Shown: positions 8,219 to 17,416 of the stretch, piece by piece
Layout of the letters: the number at the start of each line of letters is the position of its first letter
How positions within the stretch are numbered: the first letter of the stretch is position 1
NCBI RefSeq assembly: GCF_018403225.1
Contig: NZ_BOSG01000001.1
Span: 682,001-746,000, forward strand
Direction: 5' to 3'
Length of the DNA: 64,000 nucleotides
Source of the DNA: Paenibacillus sp. J23TS9
Lineage (GTDB): Bacteria; Bacillota; Bacilli; Paenibacillales; Paenibacillaceae
Made by a program: the position numbers and the translations under genes
The notes under the pieces: generated by a model
The model's input: only the letters and a program-made list of their open reading frames with translations
What the model was told of the DNA's origin: nothing
The model's database searches: none

Positions 8219-9580
8219 ATGTACAAGCGACTAAGCGCTGTTTTGTTTCCCATCGTCACCCTCTTTATGATCGGGGCTTTCGTGTGGGGGTATCAGGAGA
8301 ATCAAGAGAAAAACGCAGTTCTCATCAAAGCCGAGAACCAGTACCAGCGGGCTTTTCATGATTTGTCCTATCATATGGACCGATTGCATAGTGAGCTTGG
8401 CAATACGCTTGCGGTCAGCTCTACCTCCAACGCAATGCACCGCAAAGGGCTAATAAATGTTTGGAGACTGACTAGCGAGGCCCAGAATGAGATTAACCAG
8501 CTGCCGCTGACGATGCTTCCTTTTAATAAGACAGAGGATTTTCTGTCCCGGATTTCAAATTTCTCGTATCAGACCTCGATGCGTAATTTGGATAAGGAGC
8601 CATTGTCACAGGATGAGCTTATAAACCTGAAAACTCTGTATAAGAACTCGGCTGACATCACCAAGGATCTGCAGACGGTGCAAAGCAAGGTTATTCAGAA
8701 CCGGCTTCGCTGGATGGATGTAGAGAGTGCTATGGCCACTGAGGAAAAGGCTCTCGACAACACGATCATCGACGGTTTCAAAACGGTGGACAAGCGGGTT
8801 GGTGAATATCCGGAACTAAACTGGGGACCGGCTGTATCAAGCATTTACGACAAGCGTTCTGTTAAAATGCTGTCCGGCGTAGCGGTATCCAAGGAGGATA
8901 TTAAGCGTAAGGCTGCGAAATTCGCGGATGCAGGCCCAAAAGCCTCCATTCAGGTAACAGAAAACGGTAAGGGAACGGATTGGGAATCCTATACGGCTAC
9001 GGTTAAATCCAAAAACTTGCCTGCGATAGTTTCCATGGACTTTACCAAAAAAGGCGGACTTCTGATTAGCTACCATGACAATCGGAAGATCGGTAAGAAG
9101 TCGGTTACCATTAAGCAGGCCAAAGAAAAGGCCAGCCAGTTTCTGAATAAAAAGGGCTATAAAGATATGACAGCTGTGACCGCGGACCAATATGGGAATA
9201 TGGGTAACCTCACTTATGTTAGTGTACAGGACGGTGTTTTGATATATCCTGAAAAAATCACGGTCCGAGTCGGCTTGGATAATGGTGAAGTCACAGGGTT
9301 CCAAGCAAGCGATTATGTTTATGAGCATAAAGGCAAACGTAATTTGCCGAAGCCAAAGATGACCATTGATGAGGTTCGCAAAAAGATAAACCCCGAGTTC
9401 AAGGAGACTTACAGCCGGTTGGCATTGATTAAGGATGACCAATCCAAGGAAACGCTCTGCTATGAATTCGGAGGAAACATTAATGGAGCGAGATACCGTT
9501 TATACATGGATGCTGCTGACGGCTCCGAAAAAATTGTTGAGGAGCTCAAATCTTCAGACCAGCAGGCGGCTGTAAAATAA
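8219..9580 (+). CDS. ypeB: Germination protein YpeB
   Basis: 453 residues. In Bacillus, YpeB is a spore inner-membrane protein that stabilises and localises the cortex-lytic enzyme SleB. The sequence has an N-terminal membrane anchor (about residues 7-25), a helical Gln/Leu/Asn-rich half, and PepSY-like repeats in the C-terminal half (about 215-440, with recurring ITxxxAxxKAxxF patterns). Length matches the family. The start ATG follows AAGGAGACTC. A terminator closes the gene, so it is monocistronic. The absence of sleB immediately upstream is unusual; see findings. Confidence 0.93.
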   Translation: MYKRLSAVLFPIVTLFMIGAFVWGYQENQEKNAVLIKAENQYQRAFHDLSYHMDRLHSELGNTLAVSSTSNAMHRKGLINVWRLTSEAQNEINQLPLTMLPFNKTEDFLSRISNFSYQTSMRNLDKEPLSQDELINLKTLYKNSADITKDLQTVQSKVIQNRLRWMDVESAMATEEKALDNTIIDGFKTVDKRVGEYPELNWGPAVSSIYDKRSVKMLSGVAVSKEDIKRKAAKFADAGPKASIQVTENGKGTDWESYTATVKSKNLPAIVSMDFTKKGGLLISYHDNRKIGKKSVTIKQAKEKASQFLNKKGYKDMTAVTADQYGNMGNLTYVSVQDGVLIYPEKITVRVGLDNGEVTGFQASDYVYEHKGKRNLPKPKMTIDEVRKKINPEFKETYSRLALIKDDQSKETLCYEFGGNINGARYRLYMDAADGSEKIVEELKSSDQQAAVK

Positions 9581-9601
9581 ATGACTTTTAACCCAGCTAT
9601 C

Positions 9602-9636
9602 AAGAAGCCTCTTTCGTAAAGAGGCTTCTTTTTTGC
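9602..9636 (+). terminator. Rho-independent terminator after ypeB
   Basis: AAGAAGCCTCTTT and AAAGAGGCTTCTT form a 13-bp perfect stem with a 3-base loop, followed by six T in total. Confidence 0.9.
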
Positions 9637-9649
9637 TTAAAAACACATA

Positions 9650-9677
9650 TTACCTGTGACGAAAGACATGGTATAAT
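9650..9677 (+). promoter_or_regulatory. Probable sigma-A promoter for ypfA
   Basis: TTACCT (9650-9655), a 16-base spacer, then a perfect TATAAT (9672-9677), 40 bases before the TTG start. The -35 box is a weak match. Confidence 0.5.
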
Positions 9678-9717
9678 CAGGATATGCGGTTAATATATGA
9701 GCTGGCGGTGAACTTTT

Positions 9718-10368
9718 TTGTATCCTAAAATTGGTGACTTATTGTTTATTAGCGTAGATTCAGGGGATGAAAAAGAAGCGAACGTTCAGTACAAATCCAG
9801 AATTGGGGATATGGACGAGGATTCGATTCTCATCGAGGTGCCAATGCAGGAGGGCACCGGACGGCTGAAGCGATTGTTTATCGGGGACGAGCTATCCATT
9901 TTTTTTATGACCGAGGGCGGAATCAAAAACTATTTCAATTCTTATGTCTTTGGATATAAAGAAGATGTTATTCGAATGGTACGGATCCGCAGACCCGAAC
10001 CCGAATCCATCAGTAAAATCCAGCGGCGCAGCTTTTTGCGTGTCCATGCTGAGCTTGAGGTAGCTGTCAAAACGGACAAGATGCTCCGCTTCGTTGCCCG
10101 TACGGATGATGTGGGGGGGGGCGGATTGTCCTTCTACTGCGACGCCAACCACCGTATTTCGGAAGGGGAAGGCTTATCTTGCTGGGTTCTCGTTCCATAT
10201 AAAAACGGAAGTATTGAACATGTGCCGTTTAATGGGGAAGTCGTCCGCATCAAGGTGCTTGAGAATGGCCGCAAAATTGTCATGGTCAAATTCACAACAA
10301 TTGCAGATATGGAACGCCAAAAGCTGATCCGTTATTGCTTTGAACGTCAATTTGATTTCAGACGTTAA
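9718..10368 (+). CDS. ypfA: PilZ-domain cyclic-di-GMP receptor, YpfA/MotI-like flagellar brake
   Basis: 216 residues. An N-terminal YcgR-like domain (about 1-95) is followed by a PilZ domain (about 98-210) that binds cyclic-di-GMP. The binding motifs are RRSFLR (the RxxxR element, near 102-107) and DDVGGGGLSF (the D/NxSxxG element, near 130-140), in which the usual Ser is replaced by Gly. In B. subtilis the orthologue YpfA (MotI/DgrA) slows the flagellar motor when bound to the ligand. The start is TTG at 9718; order ypeB-ypfA-ypfB-cmk is conserved. A run of nine G lies within the second motif. Confidence 0.9.
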   Translation: MYPKIGDLLFISVDSGDEKEANVQYKSRIGDMDEDSILIEVPMQEGTGRLKRLFIGDELSIFFMTEGGIKNYFNSYVFGYKEDVIRMVRIRRPEPESISKIQRRSFLRVHAELEVAVKTDKMLRFVARTDDVGGGGLSFYCDANHRISEGEGLSCWVLVPYKNGSIEHVPFNGEVVRIKVLENGRKIVMVKFTTIADMERQKLIRYCFERQFDFRR

Positions 10369-10451
10369 AATGTCCCTGCTTAAAAGATGATTCAAGAATA
10401 AAGCAGCCATTTTCCGGAAACATTATAGGAAAAATCCGGGAGTGCATCTTT

Positions 10452-10673
10452 ATGAACGAAAAAGAGCAGGTAAAACAGTATTTGCTATTATTTGAAAGGC
10501 TGAATGCACAAGCAGGAAAGTTAACCAAGATCCTGCTGATCTTTTTAATCGCTGCCTTAATATTCTTTCAAGCCGCACTGCATATCCGTTATCTGCGCCC
10601 TTTTATTTCACCGGTGGATCGACTGGATGGCATCCCTGTCAAGGAGCGGAATGTCAAGGATTGGCATGACTGA
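10452..10673 (+). CDS. ypfB: Small membrane protein YpfB (DUF5359-like)
   Basis: 73 residues: a charged N-terminal helix, one transmembrane segment (about 24-42, LTKILLIFLIAALIFF), then a short polar tail. The start ATG follows GGGAGTGCATCTTT. It lies between ypfA and cmk, the exact place of ypfB in B. subtilis, and has the same size and layout. No function is established for the family. Confidence 0.75.
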   Translation: MNEKEQVKQYLLLFERLNAQAGKLTKILLIFLIAALIFFQAALHIRYLRPFISPVDRLDGIPVKERNVKDWHD

Positions 10674-10688
10674 TTTCATGGGTCTTTT

Positions 10689-10717
10689 TTGCATCAGTGT
10701 ATGTTGTGTGGTATAAT
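10689..10717 (+). promoter_or_regulatory. Sigma-A promoter for cmk
   Basis: TTGCAT (10689-10694), a 17-base spacer and perfect TATAAT (10712-10717) lie about 60 bases before the cmk start. Confidence 0.7.
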
Positions 10718-10778
10718 TTTCACGTCGCAGGCAGTGCCTGCTTTTTTCTTACGTTTGTGTTTGAGGAGGAATGCCCCT

Positions 10779-11474
10779 TTGGATAGGCAGGGGACTGGAA
10801 ACAACTTGAAGATCAATATTGCAATTGATGGTCCTGCCGGGGCAGGCAAAAGCACGATTGCCCGCTTGGTGGCCAATGAGCTGTCCTACATATACGTGGA
10901 CACTGGGTCCATGTACCGGGCAGTAACCTGGTATATGCTGAAGCATAAAATTTTACCGGAATTTTCCGCTGAAGTGCTTCAACATGCTCAAAACATGGTG
11001 ATTGAATTAATACCGGGTGCCAATGGGCAGAAGGTATTGGTGGATGGTCAGGATGTATCGCCGTTTATCCGTTCACAGGAAGTGAATGGCATGGTGTCGC
11101 AATATGCGCAAATTGAAGGGCTACGCAAGCATTTGGTAGCACTCCAGCAGCAGATGGCTGCACGCAAAGGCGTCGTTATGGATGGACGGGATATCGGAAC
11201 AACTGTACTGCCGGATGCCGAATTGAAAGTTTTCATGACGGCCAGCGTCAAGGAACGTGCTCTCCGCCGTTTTAAAGAGATGAGTGATGCACCAGGGTTG
11301 ACCTTGGAACAGCTTGAGAAGGATATTTCAGAACGTGATCGTCTGGATGAAGGTCGTGAAGTTTCACCTCTGCGTTGTGCAGAAGATGCCATCGTTCTGG
11401 ATACGACGCAAATGGACATCCCTCAGGTTGTGGAAACGATTGTTTCTTATTGTAGAACTCATACGAACTCATAA
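10779..11474 (+). CDS. cmk: Cytidylate kinase
   Basis: Transfers phosphate from ATP to CMP or dCMP, feeding CTP and phospholipid synthesis. 231 residues from a TTG start at 10779, which is nine bases after GAGGAGG; earlier in-frame codons lie inside the promoter. The Walker A motif GPAGAGKST is at about 19-27. DTGSMYR follows and VMDGRDIGTTVLPDA is the CMP-binding segment; ERDRLDEGREVSPL forms the lid. It is followed closely by plsC and rpsA as in many Firmicutes. Confidence 0.96.
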   Translation: MDRQGTGNNLKINIAIDGPAGAGKSTIARLVANELSYIYVDTGSMYRAVTWYMLKHKILPEFSAEVLQHAQNMVIELIPGANGQKVLVDGQDVSPFIRSQEVNGMVSQYAQIEGLRKHLVALQQQMAARKGVVMDGRDIGTTVLPDAELKVFMTASVKERALRRFKEMSDAPGLTLEQLEKDISERDRLDEGREVSPLRCAEDAIVLDTTQMDIPQVVETIVSYCRTHTNS

Positions 11475-11492
11475 GGATGGGGAGAACGAAAC

Positions 11493-12083
11493 ATGATTTA
11501 TATTTTTTGCCGGGGATTGCTGCGGGTGATATTTGCTTTTATGTACCGTCTTGAGGCGGTAGGCAAGGAAAACATCCCGGAGGAAGGCGGAGTTCTGCTC
11601 TGCTCGAATCACATCAGCTTACTTGATCCCATGACGGTGGGAATTAAATTCAGACGCAAAGTCAGGTTCATGGCTAAAGCAGAATTGTTTAAGGTTCCTG
11701 TTCTTGGCTGGCTCATCACACAGCTTGGCGCATTTCCGGTAAAACGCGGAGGCGTCAGCAAAGAATCCTTTAAGACATCCCTGAAAATTTTACGGGGTGG
11801 CGAAATCATGGGGATCTTTCCGGAAGGAACACGTAATTCTGACAGTGGTGCTGCGAAAAAAGGTGCTGCAAGCTTTGCTCTTCGAAGCGGAGCCGCAGTC
11901 GTGCCGGCTGCAATCATTGGTGATTACAAGTTTTTACGGAAAATGAAAGTTATATACGGGAAGCCGCTAGATTTATCCGAATTTGCTGACATGGAGTCCG
12001 CAGAAGCGGTAGATGCAGTGACTGACAAAATAATGTCCCGCATTCATGAGATGCAGAAGACCGGAAAGCCTACGGTGAATTAA
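11493..12083 (+). CDS. plsC: 1-acyl-sn-glycerol-3-phosphate acyltransferase
   Basis: 196 residues. Acylates lysophosphatidic acid to phosphatidic acid at the inner face of the membrane. The HxxxxD catalytic motif is His40-Asp45 (NHISLLD), and the substrate-binding FPEGTR is at 109-114. A hydrophobic N-terminus (about 1-18) would tether it. It starts 18 bases after cmk with GGGGAG ahead of the ATG, so the two are likely co-transcribed. The match to PlsC is strong by motif and size. Confidence 0.94.
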   Translation: MIYIFCRGLLRVIFAFMYRLEAVGKENIPEEGGVLLCSNHISLLDPMTVGIKFRRKVRFMAKAELFKVPVLGWLITQLGAFPVKRGGVSKESFKTSLKILRGGEIMGIFPEGTRNSDSGAAKKGAASFALRSGAAVVPAAIIGDYKFLRKMKVIYGKPLDLSEFADMESAEAVDAVTDKIMSRIHEMQKTGKPTVN

Positions 12084-12204
12084 CGGTCCCGTGCATGAAG
12101 GCAAGCACTTATTGGAAAGATATTAAACACATATTTGAATGTTTTGAACTCTGCTTCAGCAGGTTTGAATAAATGGCTTTTTTTGAATTGAGGAGGGTAT
12201 TGAC

Positions 12205-13434
12205 ATGTCGGAAGAAACAAAAAATCAGGAAGTTGAAGTAAACCAAGAGGAAATGGACCAATTCGTATCCTTGAAAAAAGGGGACACCGTGAAAGGTTCA
12301 ATCGTCAAGCTGGAGGACAACCAGGCTTATGTAAGCATTGGATATAAATATGACGGTGTGATTCCGATTCGTGAGCTGTCTTCTGTTCATCTGGACAACG
12401 CATCGGATGCGGTTCAGGTTGGTCAAGAAGTTGAATGCAAAGTGGTCAGCATTGACGACGAAAAGGAAAAGCTTGTTCTTTCCAAACGTGCGATCGATAG
12501 CGAAAATGCATGGGAAGAGCTCGAAAAGCATTTTGAAGCTAAAGACGTGCTCGAAGTGACTGTAGCAGACGTGGTTAAAGGCGGCCTCGTTGCTGACGTG
12601 GGTGTACGCGGCTTTATTCCTGCTTCCATGGTAGAACGTCATTTCGTTGAAGATTTCAGCGACTACAAAGGACGCACTTTGCGCGTGAAAGTGAAAGAAA
12701 TTGACCGTGAAAACAACAAGGTTATTCTTTCCGCTAAAGATGTTCTCGACGAAGAATTCGAGTCCAACAAAGTGCAAGTGATGTCCCAGCTTCAAGAAGG
12801 ACAAGAAATCGAAGGTACCGTTCAACGTCTGACGCAATTCGGCGCATTCGTTGATGTAGGCGGAGTAGACGGACTGGTTCACGTGTCTGAAATGGCATGG
12901 AATCATGTTGAAAAGCCAGCCGACGTTGTTTCCGAAGGAGACAAAGTGAAGGTTAAAGTCCTTAAAGTAGACCCTGAAAAAGGTAAAATCAGTCTCAGCA
13001 TGAAGGCTACTCAACCTGGACCTTGGGATTCTGCTGCAGAGAAATTCAACACAGGCGATGTGGTTACAGGCGAAGTTAAACGTCTTGTGGCATTCGGCGC
13101 ATTCGTTGAGCTTGCTCCAGGAGTTGAAGGACTTGTTCATATTTCCCAAATCTCTCATAAACACATCGGAACTCCGCAGGAAGTCCTGAAAGAAGGACAA
13201 GAGGTTCAAGTGAAAATCCTTGACATCAACACTGCAGAAAAACGTGTGAGTCTCAGCATCAAAGAAACAGAAGAAGCTCCGGCTGCTGCTCCTAGATCGG
13301 AAAGACCAGCTAGAGGAGGAAGCAGCAATCATAAGGATGAGCTTAAGGACAATCCTAACGTATCTCTGAGCAACCAAGGCCTCAGCATTACGCTTGGAGA
13401 GCGTTTTGGAGACAAACTCAGCAAATTCAAATGA
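12205..13434 (+). CDS. rpsA: 30S ribosomal protein S1 homologue
   Basis: 409 residues with four S1 RNA-binding domains at about 17-85, 103-168, 188-257 and 274-343. The last two are near repeats (QFGAFVDVGGVDGLVHVSE and AFGAFVELAPGVEGLVHIS). The C-terminal tail is Ala/Arg/Gly rich. Firmicute S1 homologues (YpfD) have four domains rather than the six of E. coli and may be less essential for initiation. The ATG is preceded by GAGGAGG. Codon choice is strongly biased, as in highly expressed genes. A long antisense open frame across it is a shadow of this bias. Confidence 0.96.
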   Translation: MSEETKNQEVEVNQEEMDQFVSLKKGDTVKGSIVKLEDNQAYVSIGYKYDGVIPIRELSSVHLDNASDAVQVGQEVECKVVSIDDEKEKLVLSKRAIDSENAWEELEKHFEAKDVLEVTVADVVKGGLVADVGVRGFIPASMVERHFVEDFSDYKGRTLRVKVKEIDRENNKVILSAKDVLDEEFESNKVQVMSQLQEGQEIEGTVQRLTQFGAFVDVGGVDGLVHVSEMAWNHVEKPADVVSEGDKVKVKVLKVDPEKGKISLSMKATQPGPWDSAAEKFNTGDVVTGEVKRLVAFGAFVELAPGVEGLVHISQISHKHIGTPQEVLKEGQEVQVKILDINTAEKRVSLSIKETEEAPAAAPRSERPARGGSSNHKDELKDNPNVSLSNQGLSITLGERFGDKLSKFK

Positions 13435-13454
13435 TTTTTGCAGTCTCGGAAATG

Positions 13455-13499
13455 ACAATCGGCGAACCCTTTACCGGGTTTTCCGATTGTTTTTTTTTA
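13455..13499 (+). terminator. Rho-independent terminator after rpsA
   Basis: ACAATCGG and an inner AACCC arm pair with GGGTT and CCGATTGT, followed by nine T. Confidence 0.9.
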
Positions 13500-13699
13500 G
13501 ACGTAAATTACTTTATCTTTTCCGTTATCATCTTGGCATAGGATTCGCTAAAATGCAGTGAAAATATGGCACAAAGGTGCATGGAAACCATTTTCTACGG
13601 AAAAATAGGATTAAAGTGAGCATAGTCAGATGAAACGTTAGCCAAAATAAGTGTTTTTTGCTATGATGATAATCGTAAGTATTGACAGGAGGAGTGAAT

Positions 13700-15022
13700 A
13701 TGGCAAGACCCGTAGTAGCTATCGTTGGCAGGCCTAACGTTGGCAAATCAACCATTTTCAACCGTTTGATCGGCGATAGACTGGCCATCGTGGAAGATAA
13801 ACCGGGAATTACCCGTGATCGAATTTATGGTGTTTCAGAGTGGAACGGAAAACCGTTCAGCGTCATTGACACTGGTGGTATCGAGATTGATGGAGACGAT
13901 GAGATCTTAAAATCTATCCGCATGCAGGCAGAGCTTGCGATTGAAGAAGCGGATGTCATTGTGTTTATGTGTGACGCTAAGAGCGGATTGACACAGTCTG
14001 ATGAAGAAGTAGCTCAAATTCTATTTCGTTCCGGTAAGCCGATTGTACTGGCCGTGAACAAGGTCGATAACCTCGGCCGTCACGACGAGATTTATGAATT
14101 CTACAGCCTGGGATTTGGAGACCCGATTCCAATCTCCGGAAGTCATGGCACAGGGATTGGCGATTTGCTGGATGCAATCGTCGAGATTCTGCCTGAATTA
14201 AATGATGATGAGTATGATGAAGATGTTATTCGTGTGGCCTTGATTGGTCGGCCGAATGTGGGCAAATCCTCACTGGTTAATGCGATTCTTGGCGAAGAAC
14301 GTGTCATTGTCAGCGATATCGCAGGAACCACACGGGACGCAATCGATACGCCTTTTGAGAAAGATGGACAGCGGTATGTGCTTATTGATACAGCTGGTAT
14401 GCGTAAGCGTGGGAAAGTATATGAAACAACGGAAAAATACAGTGTTATGCGTGCCATGCGTGCCATTGAACGTGCTGATGTGGTGCTGATCGTAATTAAC
14501 GGCGAAGAGGGAATCATCGATCAGGACAAGCACATTGCCGGCTATGCATACGAAGCGGGCAAAGCATCACTATTCGTTGTGAATAAATGGGATGTTGTGG
14601 ACAAAGATGATAAAACGATGCTGCAGTTTGATAGAAAGATCCGTGATCATTTTCTTTTCATGACCTACGCACCGATCGTGTTCTTGTCTGCCAAAACGAA
14701 GTCGCGTTTACATAAGCTGCTTCCTGTAGTTCAGCATGTGGCTGAACAGCATAATCTTCGAGTACAGACCCATCTTCTTAATGACGTAGTTTCCGACGCG
14801 GTGGCAATTAATCCTCCTCCGACGGATAAGGGAAGACGTATGCGCATTAACTATGTAACCCAGGTGGCTGTGAAGCCACCAACCATAGTTGTTTTTGTCA
14901 ACGATCCTGAACTGATGCACTTCTCCTATGAGCGTTACCTGGAGAACAAAATCCGGGGAGCGTTTGATTTTGAGGGCACACCGATTAGAATCTTTACTCG
15001 GCGCAAATCGGATGAAAGTTAG
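13700..15022 (+). CDS. der: Ribosome biogenesis GTPase Der (EngA)
   Basis: 440 residues with two tandem GTPase domains and a C-terminal KH-like domain; needed for 50S subunit assembly. P-loops GRPNVGKST (10-18) and GRPNVGKSS (near 184), switch motifs GITRD and GTTRD, DTGG and DTAG, and NKVD/NKWD guanine motifs are all present. The ATG at 13700 follows AGGAGGAG. In B. subtilis (yphC) several small genes separate it from rpsA; here only a 265-base gap does. Confidence 0.97.
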   Translation: MARPVVAIVGRPNVGKSTIFNRLIGDRLAIVEDKPGITRDRIYGVSEWNGKPFSVIDTGGIEIDGDDEILKSIRMQAELAIEEADVIVFMCDAKSGLTQSDEEVAQILFRSGKPIVLAVNKVDNLGRHDEIYEFYSLGFGDPIPISGSHGTGIGDLLDAIVEILPELNDDEYDEDVIRVALIGRPNVGKSSLVNAILGEERVIVSDIAGTTRDAIDTPFEKDGQRYVLIDTAGMRKRGKVYETTEKYSVMRAMRAIERADVVLIVINGEEGIIDQDKHIAGYAYEAGKASLFVVNKWDVVDKDDKTMLQFDRKIRDHFLFMTYAPIVFLSAKTKSRLHKLLPVVQHVAEQHNLRVQTHLLNDVVSDAVAINPPPTDKGRRMRINYVTQVAVKPPTIVVFVNDPELMHFSYERYLENKIRGAFDFEGTPIRIFTRRKSDES

Positions 15023-15033
15023 GGGAGAATAGA

Positions 15034-15669
15034 TTGATTCTACAGATCATAGCTATTGTTCTGAGTTATCTGCTCGGCTCTGTCAGCTTCAGCGTCGTGC
15101 TGGCTAAAATGCTTAAAGGGATTGATATCCGCCAGCATGGAAGCGGGAATGCGGGAGCAACCAATACACTTCGTATTCTGGGCAAAGGACCGGCAATTGT
15201 CGTGCTCCTGCTCGATGTTTTAAAAGGAATCGTTGCCGTATGGGTTGGCAGATGGCTTGGAGACGGAAATGAATGGATTCCTGCTCTTTGCGGCATTGCT
15301 GCGATCATCGGTCATAACTGGCCGATCTATTTCCACTTTCGCGGAGGCAAGGGTATTGCCACTACGATTGGCGTAATGGCCACCCTCAGCTTTGTTCCGG
15401 CCTTATGTGCGGGAGCTATCGCGATACTGCTTATTGTAATCACACGTTACGTATCTCTCGGGTCGCTCGTATTTGTAGCGCTCACCCCAATTTCTCTATT
15501 GATCTCTGGTTTGATCTTTGGTTTTGACTGGTCCGTCTTCTGGTCCAGCTTCGTTATCTGTTTGTTTGCCTTCTGGAGACATCGAAGCAATATTGTGAAA
15601 ATTGTTCAAGGTCGGGAAAACAAGATAGGCTCCGGAGGATCCAAAGGAGGAAAGGGAATTGTCAAATAA
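15034..15669 (+). CDS. plsY: Acyl-phosphate:glycerol-3-phosphate acyltransferase PlsY
   Basis: 211 residues, an integral membrane enzyme with about five helices that makes lysophosphatidic acid from acyl-phosphate. The three conserved loops are visible: GSxNAGATN (GSGNAGATN), FRGGKGIAT, and a C-terminal RHRSNI. It uses a TTG start at 15034 after GGGGAGAA, 12 bases behind der, and overlaps gpsA at its end. Its product pathway joins with gpsA, which supplies glycerol-3-phosphate, and with plsC upstream. Confidence 0.95.
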   Translation: MILQIIAIVLSYLLGSVSFSVVLAKMLKGIDIRQHGSGNAGATNTLRILGKGPAIVVLLLDVLKGIVAVWVGRWLGDGNEWIPALCGIAAIIGHNWPIYFHFRGGKGIATTIGVMATLSFVPALCAGAIAILLIVITRYVSLGSLVFVALTPISLLISGLIFGFDWSVFWSSFVICLFAFWRHRSNIVKIVQGRENKIGSGGSKGGKGIVK

Positions 15670-16699
15670 AGTAGCTGTACTAGTGGCTGGCAGTTGGGGA
15701 ACGGCACTGGCTAGCGTCCTCGCCGCCAATCATCCGGATGTGGTGATTTGGAGCCGCAATGCTGAACAAGTACAGGAAATTAACGGAAAGCACATGAACA
15801 GCCGCTATCTTCCAGAGGTAAGTCTGCCTGAGAATCTGAAAGCGACAACTGATATGGAAGAGGCAGTCAATGGAGCAGCCGCTGTGTTGATTGTTGCGCC
15901 TTCCAAAGCGATGCGCGAGGTTGCACGGTCCTTAAAAGCCTATTGGCGTGAGGATATGATATGTATACATGCAACGAAGGGTTTTGAAACTGAGACCATG
16001 AAGCGGATGTCCACGGTAATCTCCGAAGAGCTCGGATGCACGGAAGGGGATATTGTCGTCCTCTCCGGACCAAGCCATGCGGAGGAAGTGGTCCGGCGCT
16101 GCCCTACCACGGTCGTCGTCGCATCTCTCAATCAAAAGGCTGCTGCAGTTGCTCAGGATCTGTTTATGAATGCGGATTTCCGTGTGTACACCAATCGGGA
16201 TATGCTTGGTGTGGAACTCGCAGGTGCACTGAAGAACATTATTGCACTGGGTGCAGGCATGTCAGACGGCCTTGGCTACGGAGACAATGCCAAAGCAGCT
16301 CTTCTTACACGGGGCCTTGCGGAAATAACCCGTATCGGTGTCGAGATGGGAGCAAATCCGCTAACGTTTTCTGGACTGGCAGGTGTCGGAGATCTTGTTG
16401 TTACCGCTACCAGCCAGCACAGCCGTAACTGGCGCGCAGGTTCGATGCTCGGCCAAGGGACAAAGCTGGATGAAGTGCTGAATTCCATGGGCATGGTGGT
16501 GGAAGGGATCCGCACGACCAAGGCGGCTCACACAATTTCAGAAAAATTCGGTGTTCAGATGCCTATAGCTGACCAGCTGTATCAAGTGCTTTTTGAAGAC
16601 AAAGACCCGCGTATTGCGGTGGAAGCGTTGATGGGGCGCGATCCCAAGACGGAAATGGAGTCGATGAAGCTCGCAACTTGGGAGCAGTGGCACAGCTGA
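15659..16699 (+). CDS. gpsA: Glycerol-3-phosphate dehydrogenase [NAD(P)+]
   Basis: 346 residues. Reduces dihydroxyacetone phosphate to glycerol-3-phosphate for phospholipid synthesis. An N-terminal Rossmann fold and a C-terminal helical domain are clear, with the catalytic lysine in ELAGALKNIIALG and the family motif GLAGVGDLVVTATS. The TTG start follows AAAGGAGG and overlaps plsY by 11 bases. The dinucleotide motif reads VAGSWG at residues 9-14, where the family has GAGSWG; the first glycine is a valine here. The rest of the enzyme looks intact, so it is probably functional. Confidence 0.94.
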   Translation: MSNKVAVLVAGSWGTALASVLAANHPDVVIWSRNAEQVQEINGKHMNSRYLPEVSLPENLKATTDMEEAVNGAAAVLIVAPSKAMREVARSLKAYWREDMICIHATKGFETETMKRMSTVISEELGCTEGDIVVLSGPSHAEEVVRRCPTTVVVASLNQKAAAVAQDLFMNADFRVYTNRDMLGVELAGALKNIIALGAGMSDGLGYGDNAKAALLTRGLAEITRIGVEMGANPLTFSGLAGVGDLVVTATSQHSRNWRAGSMLGQGTKLDEVLNSMGMVVEGIRTTKAAHTISEKFGVQMPIADQLYQVLFEDKDPRIAVEALMGRDPKTEMESMKLATWEQWHS

Positions 16700-16765
16700 T
16701 GCTTTTCACCTTTCGGGGCAATTCCTCATATATATAATTTGAGGACTGCCGGAGGAGGGGAGAAG

Positions 16766-17041
16766 ATGAGCAAAAATATTTCCAAGGATGTTCTGAATGT
16801 TGTCAATAAGAAATCAGGAAAGAATATCTCGGAAAATGCCGTTAAGAAGCTTGCCAGCACCGTAAAACCTTCTACTATGCAAAATGAGACCCAGCTCCGC
16901 CAACTGATCAAGCAGGTGTCCGCGATGGCCAATGTTCCAGTCAGCGAAGATACCATACAGGATATCGTAAGCGCGGTTAAAAAGAGCGGAATGAGTCCGC
17001 AAAATATGGAATCGCTGATGAAACTAATGATGAAGAAATAA
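16766..17041 (+). CDS. spoVIF: Stage VI sporulation protein F
   Basis: 91 residues from ATG 16766 behind GGAGGAGGGG. The pattern VNKKSGKNISENAVKKLA, then LRQLIKQVSAMANVPVSED, matches SpoVIF/YjcC, a small spore-coat assembly factor made late in the mother cell. No membrane segment is present. In B. subtilis this gene is elsewhere; here it is placed between gpsA and the yphE-like gene and ends at its own terminator. Assignment rests on pattern resemblance and length. Confidence 0.8.
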   Translation: MSKNISKDVLNVVNKKSGKNISENAVKKLASTVKPSTMQNETQLRQLIKQVSAMANVPVSEDTIQDIVSAVKKSGMSPQNMESLMKLMMKK

Positions 17042-17060
17042 CCCATGAATACTGTAGCGT

Positions 17061-17117
17061 AAAGGGCAATAAGTCGACGAAGCCTCGCGGCTTCCGAGAC
17101 TTTATGCTCTTTTTTTA
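17061..17117 (+). terminator. Rho-independent terminator after spoVIF
   Basis: A long stem: AGTC/GACT and GAAGCC/GGCTTC arms, flanked by GGGCA/TGCTC, then seven T. Confidence 0.8.
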
Positions 17118-17236
17118 AGATAAAAGAATGTACATGCTTCCATGGAATCATGCTTTTATCTATAGGCAAGAAAGTGAACAAGTTTCATGCTATAATACGC
17201 TTATATCATCGTAAAAAGATTGGAGAATCAGAGCCT

Positions 17237-17416
17237 ATGGATCCGATGACAAAAATGTGGGTTTCCCTGATTGCCATGCTGGTAATGGGGTTATCTGTGT
17301 TTTTAATTACATTTGCACGTACCAAAACGACCGGCGTTCTTCGGGGGACGTTATCCTTTGTGGCGTTTATTATTATGGTGGTCGGATTTCTCGGGGGAAT
17401 GGCGGCGTTAATGTGA
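17237..17416 (+). CDS. Small membrane protein, DUF2768/YphE-like
   Basis: 59 residues with two hydrophobic helices (about 8-24 and 34-56) joined by a short ARTKTTG turn. The ATG at 17237 follows TGGAGAATCAGAG; the longer upstream frame is intergenic. Size, two-helix layout and position after gpsA and before yphF/spoIVA match B. subtilis YphE. Its stop overlaps the start of the ferredoxin gene (GTGATGA), which suggests coupled translation. Function unknown. Confidence 0.75.
   Translation: MDPMTKMWVSLIAMLVMGLSVFLITFARTKTTGVLRGTLSFVAFIIMVVGFLGGMAALM

Noticed and set aside
12298..13458. Long antisense open frame across rpsA
   Set aside because: It is a mirror of the strong codon bias of rpsA, with no ribosome site and no recognisable protein.
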